DNA from: Bacteroidales bacterium
GTDB lineage: Bacteria; Bacteroidota; Bacteroidia; Bacteroidales; UBA932
Assembly: GCA_015060395.1 (NCBI GenBank)
Contig: SUYP01000002.1
Location: 1 to 64,000 of the forward strand
Direction of reading: 5' to 3'
DNA length: 64,000 nucleotides
Below, piece by piece: positions 28,623 to 36,215 of this stretch. Each line of letters starts with the position of its first letter. Position 1 is the stretch's first letter. Made by a program: the position numbers and the translations under genes. The notes beneath the pieces are model-generated. The model saw only the letters and a program-made list of their open reading frames with translations. It made no database searches and had not been told where the DNA came from.

Positions 28623-29718
28623 TATATACATAATCAGATGTATTTCCATATCCGCACTTAGCGGCATTGTCCACCACAGCCTTTCCGCCATCGCCCTTCT
28701 TCAAGGCAAGAACAACAACACTGAGCTTGGAAAGCTGGCTCTGAGACGGTGCATTCTCACCAAATGAGAACTGGAACTCTCTTGTCATCTCCTCATCCTT
28801 GGAGAGAGAGAACTTCGTATCAGAGGCAAGGGTCAGGAAATTGACCGTATTGGCTGCTATGACCACATCATCATAAATGCCGTCAACCGCGTGTCCGTCA
28901 GGCTCGACAAGGCCGTCCGAAAGCACCGCACAGGTCAGGTCATACTCACCTCCGGTGCTGGACTTGACAGAAGCCGACACCTTGAGGTCACTGTCTTCAA
29001 GAGTGAAAGAGTTCACCTTGATACCCGATGTAGCAGGTGAAGATATCCTTCTGTCGTTAATGTTCCTGGTCACCATCGACACAGTCCTGGCATCATCAAG
29101 CTTAGCCATATCATATACATTGGTCGGGAGGCCGAGTGCAGTCGCTCCCGTATGCCTTGCCAAAGCAGCAGCGAGATCGCTCTCACCGTACGGCACACTG
29201 AATCGGTCTGTGTTGTGGCAGGCCAGAATGATGCTATGGTCTGCCGTCTCCTCATCAAGTCCAGCCAGCACAGTGGTCATAGCCGGACAGTACGTACACC
29301 AGGTAGCCGTAAGCTTGAACACAGCCACGTTCTTGTGGAACACCTCATATTTCTTACGGTTCTGGGCCTTCACCTTGACCGTATTGACTGTCCTTGTGCC
29401 GCTGACTATGCCGGCAAATTCGAAGTCACCGTCCGCCATAGCCGAAAATCCTGTAGAATATCGGTCAAGACGCACGCCATTGGCTACATTCTCATACCAG
29501 ACCTTTCCCATATTGGCCTCTGTAGATATGACATTTCCATCCTGATCCTTTACTGTAAAGGTCGCGACATCCTTGCCGTCAGCCTCAATCACTTCCCTGT
29601 CAACATAAATATAATATCCCTCTTCCTTCGGGTCATCGACAGGGTCTGCCGGTCCTTCTCCGCAACCGAAGAACATTGGAACGGCAAGCAACAACAAATA
29701 TAGATTCCTTTTCATCAA
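28615..29718 (-). CDS. Omp28-like lipoprotein, copy C (CxxC)
   Basis: A 367-residue protein with lipobox FFGC (Cys19), an acidic linker (GEGPADPVDDPKEEG) and an Ig-like domain (about 36-118, VDREVIEADGKDVATFTV). The Omp28/thioredoxin-like domain has WCTYC (Cys141, Cys144), and a cis-Pro-like LGLPTNVYDM lies about 55 residues later. It is the first of the three tandem copies, 4 bases after the DUF6029 gene, and is followed by copy B with an 8-base overlap. The copies are clearly homologous but well diverged, so the duplication is old. Probably surface exposed; ligand unknown. Confidence 0.82.
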   Translation of the reverse strand: MMKRNLYLLLLAVPMFFGCGEGPADPVDDPKEEGYYIYVDREVIEADGKDVATFTVKDQDGNVISTEANMGKVWYENVANGVRLDRYSTGFSAMADGDFEFAGIVSGTRTVNTVKVKAQNRKKYEVFHKNVAVFKLTATWCTYCPAMTTVLAGLDEETADHSIILACHNTDRFSVPYGESDLAAALARHTGATALGLPTNVYDMAKLDDARTVSMVTRNINDRRISSPATSGIKVNSFTLEDSDLKVSASVKSSTGGEYDLTCAVLSDGLVEPDGHAVDGIYDDVVIAANTVNFLTLASDTKFSLSKDEEMTREFQFSFGENAPSQSQLSKLSVVVLALKKGDGGKAVVDNAAKCGYGNTSDYVYNE

Positions 29719-29722
29719 TTGC

Positions 29723-31366
29723 CTAGAATGAAGTTGTTATAGAAAGATTAGCACCTGTATATGCCGGTATCTGACGGCACACTCCGCCTGAGCAGATATA
29801 TCCTGCCTTATATCTTCCATAGCCGAGGGCTATCCTCGTACGGGACTTGGCATAGCTCACACCGGCATTGTAATAATGCACCTTCGAGCTGCCGTGATTG
29901 TACATATCGCTGGCGAAGATGCTCCAATGAGGTGCGAAATTGACCTCGAGGAGAGCTGCCATCCAGTCCTTCTTGTCCTGCTTAGTCTGAAGATACTGGA
30001 GCTCGAGACGGGTCGAGAATGTCGGTGTCCATTTGTAGAGAAGGTCAGCCACGAAGATGTTCTGGGTCATATACTCGTTTCTCGCACCATAGCTGTCGTT
30101 GTACTGCTGGAGCGAGTAAAGGAGGACCATCTTGAATTCCTTGGTCCACTGCCTCTCGACATCGAAGCTGAAGTCACGGAAAAGAAGGTTGCCCGGATTG
30201 CAGGTGCCTTCCTTCTCGATAGTGTAATATGTGGAGAAGTTGGCGTGAACCTTCATTCCCCTCTTTCCTCCGATGGCTGTACCACGACGGAAATTGTAGA
30301 ACGCATCGATCTGACCGCCGATCTCACCGCTGTTGATGAAGTTACCGATGATATTGCCGGTCTGGGCATTGTACGGATGGTGAGTGGTGAGCATATATGT
30401 ATATTGCGTACACATCGCAGGAATATAGTTCATCATATTCGATGTCGATGTATTGCCGGCGATGATCTTGGAATCCATCCACTCGAGACGGCGTCCGGTG
30501 AGTGTCACACCAAGGCCGCGGCCGTTGTATCCGAGTTCGAGGAGCTGCGCATTGCCCTTCTTCTTGAGATACCAGTTTCCATCGGAAGGATCCGGGTTGT
30601 TATAGTACTTGTCACCTGCTCCTACCCACTCTGCCTTTGCAAAGAAGCCGTTGGTCTCGAAATTAGCCCTTCCTGACCATCCGAAGGTATTAGGCTTGCC
30701 TCCTTCGTCGATAAGGTCTATGGATATAGGCTCATATCTGTTGAGCACCGAGCCCTCGAGTGCAAGGTAGGTGCTGTTCCATCCCACGAGATTGGAAAGG
30801 ACAAAGCTCAGATCGGCTCCACGAACCTGTGTCTCGGTATTGGTGAGGGTCTTGGGCTGCTTGGTGTTGTTGGTAAACACTCCCATTCCGAATCGTGGAA
30901 GTCCCCAGAGAGCCTTGAATGCAACGATATCCTTGTAGTTCCAGGTGAATCTTGCACCCATAACGGCATTGTTCAGTCCCAGCGCCCTGTCCTCCCAGCT
31001 GCGGAAAAGAAGGCCGCTTCCGAACTGATCGTAGAACGTACCTGCAGTGATGGAGAAATTGTCATCCCTCCACATAGCATACACATTGCTCAGATTCACT
31101 CCTGAAAGTTCTACAGGATATCCGACAGTCGAAGGCATATATCCCTCCATCTGGATTCCGGCAGAGAACTTGCCCTTGTAATAATCAAGCTTGAGGTAAT
31201 TGTTCGATCCGAAACGGTCGTCGCCTGCTATGGCGCCGGTCTTCTCATCATCAAAATAATAATGGTCGTTGGTCTCGAAGCTTCCTGTAAGGTAGCCCTG
31301 CTCCTGAGCCTGTGCAAGGCTGCAGAATGTCATAGCTGCTAAGGCTGTGATGATGGCTTTTTTCAT
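29723..31366 (-). CDS. DUF6029-like outer-membrane beta-barrel protein
   Basis: A 547-residue protein with signal peptide (cut after SLAQAQ). It is followed throughout by strand-rich, aromatic-girdled sequence typical of porin-like barrels (YLKLDYYKGKFSAGIQMEGY, AMWRDDNFSITAGTFYDQFGSGLLFRSWEDRALG, C-terminal ANLSITTSF with a terminal Phe). This matches the family annotated DUF6029 in Bacteroidota. Two close Cys residues (YICSGGVCRQ, near the C-terminus) could form a disulfide. It lies 35 bases after the TlpA-like redoxin gene and 4 bases before the first Omp28 gene. It may be the outer-membrane conduit or anchor of this system; that is inference. Confidence 0.78.
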   Translation of the reverse strand: MKKAIITALAAMTFCSLAQAQEQGYLTGSFETNDHYYFDDEKTGAIAGDDRFGSNNYLKLDYYKGKFSAGIQMEGYMPSTVGYPVELSGVNLSNVYAMWRDDNFSITAGTFYDQFGSGLLFRSWEDRALGLNNAVMGARFTWNYKDIVAFKALWGLPRFGMGVFTNNTKQPKTLTNTETQVRGADLSFVLSNLVGWNSTYLALEGSVLNRYEPISIDLIDEGGKPNTFGWSGRANFETNGFFAKAEWVGAGDKYYNNPDPSDGNWYLKKKGNAQLLELGYNGRGLGVTLTGRRLEWMDSKIIAGNTSTSNMMNYIPAMCTQYTYMLTTHHPYNAQTGNIIGNFINSGEIGGQIDAFYNFRRGTAIGGKRGMKVHANFSTYYTIEKEGTCNPGNLLFRDFSFDVERQWTKEFKMVLLYSLQQYNDSYGARNEYMTQNIFVADLLYKWTPTFSTRLELQYLQTKQDKKDWMAALLEVNFAPHWSIFASDMYNHGSSKVHYYNAGVSYAKSRTRIALGYGRYKAGYICSGGVCRQIPAYTGANLSITTSF

Positions 31367-31401
31367 TGTCTGAAGGGTTTCCGGTTATTTACATAATACG
31401 C

Positions 31402-31887
31402 CTATTTCGCGCACTTCTTCACAGCTTCGAAAAGTTCGATCTCATTGCCCGGCACGTATGATGTGTGCGAATAGACGATCTTTCCTTTTCCGTCAACTAC
31501 AAATACGTGAGGAACGACAGAAACGTTCATCGCCCTCATAAAGTCCTGGTTCTTGTCAAAGAGAAGCACGTAGTCTTCACCCCAGCCACGTCCTTCCGCG
31601 AAAGACTTGGCCTTAGCAAGGAGACGGCTGTCGTCCGTTGACACCGCTACGACACGGAAATCCACTTCATCAAGCCAGTCTGGGAGAGCGTCATATACAG
31701 CGTCAAGTTCACGGATGCAAGGCTTGCAGGAAGTTGACCAGAACGAAATGATCATAGGTGTACCCTCTGCAAGAAGGGTCTTTGTGTTGAAAGCTTCGCC
31801 CTTAGCGTTCTCTACTGTCACTGAAGGCACCTGCGCAGCGCAGATGGCCGATACGAAGAGTGCAAGACTCAAAAGAAATGTTCTCAT
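31402..31887 (-). CDS. TlpA-like thiol-disulfide oxidoreductase (redoxin)
   Basis: A 161-residue exported protein with signal peptide (cut after AICAAQ). A thioredoxin-like fold of the TlpA/AhpC-TSA type follows, with active site SCKPC (Cys54, Cys57) after FWSTS and a cis-Pro in VVPHVFVVDGKGKIV. It lacks the TlpA membrane anchor, so it should be free in the periplasm. It is first in the operon, with a near-consensus promoter at 31950-31980. Followed by an outer-membrane barrel and three CxxC surface lipoproteins, it is the obvious candidate to reduce or oxidise them, or to help them fold. Direction of electron flow is unknown. Confidence 0.85.
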   Translation of the reverse strand: MRTFLLSLALFVSAICAAQVPSVTVENAKGEAFNTKTLLAEGTPMIISFWSTSCKPCIRELDAVYDALPDWLDEVDFRVVAVSTDDSRLLAKAKSFAEGRGWGEDYVLLFDKNQDFMRAMNVSVVPHVFVVDGKGKIVYSHTSYVPGNEIELFEAVKKCAK

Positions 31888-31949
31888 AATACTATATAAA
31901 TGTATGATTTATGCTGATTTTCAACAGGGTATAGATTAACAAATCTCGG

Positions 31950-31980
31950 CAAAAATACGTATAATTTCTGTCTTTTTCAA
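31950..31980 (-). promoter_or_regulatory. Promoter of the TlpA-DUF6029-Omp28 operon
   Basis: On the minus strand TTG (31980-31978) is followed after 20 bases by TATTTTTG (31957-31950), the Bacteroidota consensus. The leader would be about 55 bases. Gaps downstream to 21287 are all 42 bases or less, so one transcript of about 10.6 kb is likely. Confidence 0.75.
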
Positions 31981-32025
31981 TTATTTTTCTGCCAATGAGA
32001 CGAGAATCGCCTAATAAAAGACGGA

Positions 32026-32832
32026 TTATGCCATCAGACGATAAAGGCTCAGAGTCCGCACAGCCTCAGCCACATCGTGGACACGGAGGATATCGGCACC
32101 GTTTTCAAGTGCCTTGAAATGGACAGCCTGCGTAGCAGGAAGAGCCTCTTCGGGAGAAATCCCCAGAGCCCTGTATATCATACTTTTCCGAGACACTCCG
32201 ACAAGTAGCCTCCTGCCGCCGTCGATATCTCTGAAGGAACTGAGGGAGCGGAGCAGAGCATAATTCTGCTCTATGGTCTTGGCGAATCCGAAGCCCGGAT
32301 CAATGATCCAGTCCCTGATTCCGTTTTCCGCTGCCTTTGATGCGAACTGTTCGAAATAGAGACGCACATCCGACACGACATCCCCGTAATCCGTAAGCTG
32401 CTGCATAGTCTGAGGATTCCCCCTCTTATGCATAGCGATATAGGTAAGCCCCAGACGTCCAGCCGTCTGAAGCATCAGCCGGTCATCCTCTCCGGCAGAT
32501 ATATCGTTCACTATGAAATCCCCTATCAGGTCATACGTCTTTTCCACCACCGAGGCACGGGTGGTATCCACTGATATCCTCGTTTCCGGGAACTCCTTTC
32601 TAAGAAACTCCAGAGCCGGAGCAAGCCTCCGCCATTCTTCCTCTCCGCTCACCGGATCGGCGCCAGGCCGGGTCGATACGGCTCCTATATCCAGGATGGA
32701 GGCACCCTCGGCGATATGACGGTCGGCAAGAGCCAGAGCCTGGTCGGGGGTAGCACAGCGGCTCTTGGCGAAATATGAGTCATACGTCAGATTGACGATG
32801 CCCATAATGTCTATTTGTCTGTTCGTGTCCAT
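32026..32832 (-). CDS. folP: Dihydropteroate synthase
   Basis: This enzyme joins p-aminobenzoate to dihydropterin pyrophosphate in folate synthesis. The family signatures are present: IMGIVNLTYDS (usually NxTPDSF, here Tyr replaces Pro), GASILDIGAVSTRPGA, IVNDISAG, IIDPGFGFAKTIEQN, and VGVSRKSMI followed by LRVHDV. From ATG 32832 it has 268 residues, normal for FolP. An ATG two codons upstream (32838) is less likely because the -7 element at 32841-32848 would place it at or before the transcript start. It is divergent from tmk with about 95 bases between. It is the only gene on its transcript. Confidence 0.93.
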   Translation of the reverse strand: MDTNRQIDIMGIVNLTYDSYFAKSRCATPDQALALADRHIAEGASILDIGAVSTRPGADPVSGEEEWRRLAPALEFLRKEFPETRISVDTTRASVVEKTYDLIGDFIVNDISAGEDDRLMLQTAGRLGLTYIAMHKRGNPQTMQQLTDYGDVVSDVRLYFEQFASKAAENGIRDWIIDPGFGFAKTIEQNYALLRSLSSFRDIDGGRRLLVGVSRKSMIYRALGISPEEALPATQAVHFKALENGADILRVHDVAEAVRTLSLYRLMA

Positions 32833-32840
32833 ATACACTG

Positions 32841-32848
32841 CAAAGATA
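32841..32848 (-). promoter_or_regulatory. -7 element of folP
   Basis: The minus strand reads TATCTTTG just upstream of the start codon, implying a nearly leaderless transcript. The -33 position falls inside the repeat at 32862-32887. Confidence 0.5.
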
Positions 32849-32861
32849 CAAATCTTTTGAT

Positions 32862-32887
32862 GTCATTTCGAGCCTGACGAGAAATCT
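32862..32887 (+). repeat. Palindromic repeat in the folP-tmk divergent promoter region
   Basis: GTCATTTCGAGCCTGACGAGAAATCT is related to GTCATTCCGAGCTTGTCGAGGAATCT at 40464. It fills the space where the -33 boxes of both divergent promoters would lie. Confidence 0.65.
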
Positions 32888-32893
32888 TTTGAC

Positions 32894-32901
32894 TATATTT
32901 G
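32894..32901 (+). promoter_or_regulatory. -7 element of tmk
   Basis: TATATTTG lies 27 bases before the tmk start codon and matches TAnnTTTG. No consensus -33 is present, only TTTCG within the repeat. Confidence 0.55.
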
Positions 32902-32927
32902 CAGGTTGAATCCTAAAATCACATACA

Positions 32928-33611
32928 ATGCTTGTAGTACTTGAAGGTCTGGACGGAGCTGGAAAATCCACCCAGGTCAAGAAACTCAGAAATCATCTGG
33001 AATCGATTTTCGGTGAAATAGAATATATACACTTCCCTCGTTACGACGCCCCTGTTTACGGCGACCTTATAAGCCGTTTTCTCCGTGGAGACTTCGGCGG
33101 CAATGACACCGTACACCCGCAGCTGGTGGCGCTTCTGTTTGCAGAAGACCGTCACGGTGCCGCTCCTGCAATGAAGGAAAAGCTGGCAGAGGGAGGATGC
33201 GTGCTTCTGGACAGATATGTGTATTCCAACATAGCATACCAGTGCGCAAAACTTAAGGACGCGGCTGAAGCCGATGCCCTCAGAGACTGGATATTCAACA
33301 CGGAATACGGCGATTTCGAACTGCCGGTGCCTGACCTGAACATATTCCTTGACGTGCCTATCGGATTCGTCGAGTCAAAGCTCAGGAACCAGCGCGGAGG
33401 CGATGACAGAGCCTATCTGGGAGGTGCCCAGGACATTCACGAGGCTGACATAGAGTTCCAGAAGAAGGTACGTGCCATCTATCAGAGACAGTGCGAACTG
33501 GATCCGAAGTTCATCAGGATCGACTGCTCGGACGAATATGGTGAGATGCTGCCTCCGGGAGCGATATTTGCGAAAGTGAAGGAAATCATTGACAACGCGG
33601 TAAGAAAATAG
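32928..33611 (+). CDS. tmk: Thymidylate kinase
   Basis: This enzyme phosphorylates dTMP to dTDP. The P-loop GLDGAGKST is at residues 7-15, the substrate-binding DRY motif is in LLDRYVYSNIAYQ, and the lid-like region is LRNQRGGDDRAYLGGAQDIHE. The protein has 227 residues, slightly longer than the usual 205-215. It is followed after 2 bases by the DoxX-like gene and is probably cotranscribed with it. Confidence 0.93.
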   Translation: MLVVLEGLDGAGKSTQVKKLRNHLESIFGEIEYIHFPRYDAPVYGDLISRFLRGDFGGNDTVHPQLVALLFAEDRHGAAPAMKEKLAEGGCVLLDRYVYSNIAYQCAKLKDAAEADALRDWIFNTEYGDFELPVPDLNIFLDVPIGFVESKLRNQRGGDDRAYLGGAQDIHEADIEFQKKVRAIYQRQCELDPKFIRIDCSDEYGEMLPPGAIFAKVKEIIDNAVRK

Positions 33612-33613
33612 TT

Positions 33614-34825
33614 ATGGCATATATATTCCAAAGATTGAAAAGATTCTGCTGCTTCATCGCAGGCTTCGTCTTCTTCATTTCCGGCATCCTGAAGCTTCTT
33701 GATCCTGTCGGAGCCGGGCTGGTGATGGACGAGTATTTCTCTTTTCTCCACATAGGCTTCCTGAGTTTTGCATCCAAGGCGGCAGGAACCGCATTTGCTC
33801 TTGCAGAGGCCATACTCGGAGCCGCGATGGTGACAGGAGTATGGAGGAGAAGCACCGCCATAGCAGCCTTCATATTCCAGGGCTTCTTCACGGTCCTGAC
33901 CCTGATTCTGGTCATATTCAATCCTGAAATGGACTGCGGATGCTTCGGTGAAGCTATCCATCTGACCCATTGGCAGACCTTCCTGAAGAACATAGCCCTG
34001 ATCGTGCTCCTCCTTATCGCATATATCCCGATGAGCAGTCTGGGAGAGCCTAAAAAAAGGAAGTACGTATCCTTCAGCCTGGTAGCCCTGTCTGTAGCAG
34101 CCTTCACCCTTTATTCACTGATGTACATACCTATGGTGGATTTCACCGAATATAAGCCGGGAGCGGTTCTGAGGTCAGCCAAGGCATCCGTACCCGAGGA
34201 CGATATGTATGAGGCCGTATTCATCTATAAAAAGGACGGAAAGCAGGAATCTTTCACACTTCAGCATCTGCCCGATTCGACCTGGAGCTTCGTCAGCACC
34301 GAGACCGTTCTGAAAAAAGAATTCGAGGACAAGGGCGTAAATCTTTCGTTCTATGGCTCAGATGACGAATACCGCGATGAGCTTGCGGCAGAGGGAAAGG
34401 TGATGGTGATTTCTGTTTATGACACCGATATGAAGAAAGGCAGATGGACCAGGATAGCAAGGCATATCGAAGCTTCGGAGAAGGCCGGATTCCGCGTCCT
34501 GCTCCTGACAGCCTCATCTCCAGACCTTGTTACAGAGTTTATGGAAGAGGTCGGGGAAGAAAGTCGAGGCATCATCGAGAGGCATCTGTATTTTTCTGAT
34601 TACAAGACTCTTATAACCCTAAACAGATCAAACGGAGGAGCGACATACTTCAGCGACGGAGAGCTTATCTGCAAATGGGCCTTCAGGTCTTTTCCGGATC
34701 AGAAGAAGCTTGAAGAAGTGAGCAGGGACAATGATACGGAAGCGTCTATGGGACGCAGTACAGGAAAGGATCTGGCATTCGAGGGATTCCTTCTCTATGT
34801 GACTGCCGTGATGCTTCTCTTGTAA
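33614..34825 (+). CDS. DoxX/MauE-like membrane protein with soluble thioredoxin-like domain (BT_3928-like)
   Basis: A 403-residue protein. Residues 1-140 form four membrane segments of the DoxX/MauE type, with the conserved MDCGCFGEA motif (Cys108, Cys110) and FFISGILKLLDPVGAG near the start. A fifth segment lies at about 150-170. A soluble domain of about 200 residues follows with a thioredoxin-like pattern but no CxxC, then a last hydrophobic segment at the C-terminus (LLYVTAVMLLL). The arrangement matches the Bacteroidota BT_3928 family. MauE-type proteins are linked to disulfide or quinone redox chemistry, and the role here is unknown. It lies downstream of tmk and convergent with the second Omp28 locus. 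Confidence 0.75.
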   Translation: MAYIFQRLKRFCCFIAGFVFFISGILKLLDPVGAGLVMDEYFSFLHIGFLSFASKAAGTAFALAEAILGAAMVTGVWRRSTAIAAFIFQGFFTVLTLILVIFNPEMDCGCFGEAIHLTHWQTFLKNIALIVLLLIAYIPMSSLGEPKKRKYVSFSLVALSVAAFTLYSLMYIPMVDFTEYKPGAVLRSAKASVPEDDMYEAVFIYKKDGKQESFTLQHLPDSTWSFVSTETVLKKEFEDKGVNLSFYGSDDEYRDELAAEGKVMVISVYDTDMKKGRWTRIARHIEASEKAGFRVLLLTASSPDLVTEFMEEVGEESRGIIERHLYFSDYKTLITLNRSNGGATYFSDGELICKWAFRSFPDQKKLEEVSRDNDTEASMGRSTGKDLAFEGFLLYVTAVMLLL

Positions 34826-34930
34826 TTATCGTCTCCAGGCCCGGCCGTCTCAATTCCGGCACAAAGTTCCGCGCTCTGAAACGTTATCCGGAGGGAGCAG
34901 AGAAATCTCACAAAGCATTTCTATAGAAAC

Positions 34931-34997
34931 GACAAGCCTGCTGTGGCTCGCTACAGAAGCATTGAGATATGCTTCGCTCGCGCACAGCAGGCTTGTC
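34931..34997. terminator. 67-bp palindrome between convergent genes
   Basis: A perfect 15-bp outer stem (34931-34945 with 34983-34997, GACAAGCCTGCTGTG) encloses an inner 7-bp hairpin (34956-34962 with 34969-34975, GAAGCAT). It sits in the 215-base gap between the DoxX-like gene and Omp28 copy D, the largest intergenic gap in the window. No T-run is present, so it may be a repeat element or a Rho-independent-like block. Nothing else was seen in the gap. Confidence 0.55.
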
Positions 34998-35040
34998 TGT
35001 AAGTGCTTGATTGATGATTGTAGAGGAAACTGCAGTTCGA

Positions 35041-36213
35041 TTACTTGTACTCGAACTGCAGAACGCCGTCAATAGGACATTTCACTACGTTGGTCACTGA
35101 ATATGACTTGTCGGTCTCACGTGATACGAACACCACAAGTTCACAGTTTTCCGGTACCCACGATTTCTTCATATTCATAATGAACATCCTCTCAGCAGTC
35201 TCGCCGGCCTTTATCTGACCAAGAGAGTGGCCGCAGAAATTCGAAGATGAAGCCTTGGAATCAGCGATCCTCACGCAGTCATCAAGGTTATGCATCCAGT
35301 CCTCGAGAAGTCCTGAATTGTCCTTCTGCTGTCCCTTGAGACCGTCTTCAAGAAGCCAGGCTCCGACGCGGTAGTTGCCTGTCTGGGCAGCCTTGACAAC
35401 AGCCTTGAGAGTGATGACTCCGTCGGCATATTTCGAATTCACAGCGATTCCCGCGTATGCTTCCTCTGCATCGTAACGCTCGTTGATAAGCTGCTTAGCC
35501 ACCTTTGAAGTGTTCGCTGTAGTCCTCTGATGGCCGAATGAAAGAGTCCAGTCGAGAATAACGGTAGGATATCCGTCTGCCGGTGTATAGAAGCCGCCGA
35601 TATATGCAGGATCCTGGGCAGAGAAGTTATGTGCGTCAGCCTTGATCACCTTATCCGCAATCGATTCATCAGAAAGGGCATCCTTAAGTCCGGCTTTCAT
35701 AACCGGGCACCAGCCGCATTCTGTTCCGGTGAACTGGGTAAGGAGCACCCTGCGTACGAACGAAGTGTTGGCCGGCTGAGGATCTTCCGGCGTCTCAGGC
35801 ACCTCAGATGCCACTGCCGTAACCTTTACCTCATTGGACATCAATGTCTTATATTCCGCCCATATCGCATATTCCTTTGCCTCTGTGGTCGTGAACTTCA
35901 TTCCGTCTGTCTTGATCACAGCATCTCCGGACTTGCTGTCACGGAACACGATATCACTTGTGATATCCTTGTCGTCAAGCTTGACCGTGAACGTTGCGGC
36001 ATCAGACCCGTTCGACTGGATGATCAGCTTGTCAACCGACAGGGTCAATGTACCTGTCACCGGCTCCTGAGGCTGCTCCGGCTTTTCAGGGTTTTCCGGA
36101 TTCTCTGGATTTTCAGGAGTCACAGGAGTCTGCGGATCTGCAGGATCTCCGCAGGAAACCGCAAGCATCGCTGCCGCAAAAAGCAGCGATGCATATCTTA
36201 AAACTTTCTTCAT
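35041..36213 (-). CDS. Omp28-like lipoprotein, copy D (CxxC), second locus
   Basis: A 390-residue protein with lipobox LAVSC (Cys21). A Pro/Glu linker follows with tandem ENP/EKP repeats (about 29-50), then an Ig-like domain (about 54-135, VDKLIIQSNGSDAATFTV) and a second Pro-rich linker. The Omp28/thioredoxin-like domain has ECGWC (Cys166, Cys169) and GYPTVILDWT as the cis-Pro region. It shares the architecture of copies A to C but lies in a separate transcription unit, 2 bases after the 914-residue lipoprotein gene. Extra Cys residues (NFCGHS, VKCPIDG) may give structural disulfides. Surface location is inferred from the lipobox and the acidic linker. Confidence 0.82.
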   Translation of the reverse strand: MKKVLRYASLLFAAAMLAVSCGDPADPQTPVTPENPENPENPEKPEQPQEPVTGTLTLSVDKLIIQSNGSDAATFTVKLDDKDITSDIVFRDSKSGDAVIKTDGMKFTTTEAKEYAIWAEYKTLMSNEVKVTAVASEVPETPEDPQPANTSFVRRVLLTQFTGTECGWCPVMKAGLKDALSDESIADKVIKADAHNFSAQDPAYIGGFYTPADGYPTVILDWTLSFGHQRTTANTSKVAKQLINERYDAEEAYAGIAVNSKYADGVITLKAVVKAAQTGNYRVGAWLLEDGLKGQQKDNSGLLEDWMHNLDDCVRIADSKASSSNFCGHSLGQIKAGETAERMFIMNMKKSWVPENCELVVFVSRETDKSYSVTNVVKCPIDGVLQFEYK

Positions 36214-36215
36214 AA

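Noticed and set aside
34826..35040. RNA gene or small ORF in the largest intergenic gap
   Set aside because: Only the palindrome at 34931-34997 is visible. There is no tRNA fold, no promoter-like element and no plausible short coding frame.
36070..36130. Short tandem DNA repeats as a possible CRISPR array
   Set aside because: They encode the ENP/EKP linker of Omp28 copy D. The units are only 9 to 12 bases, with no spacers.
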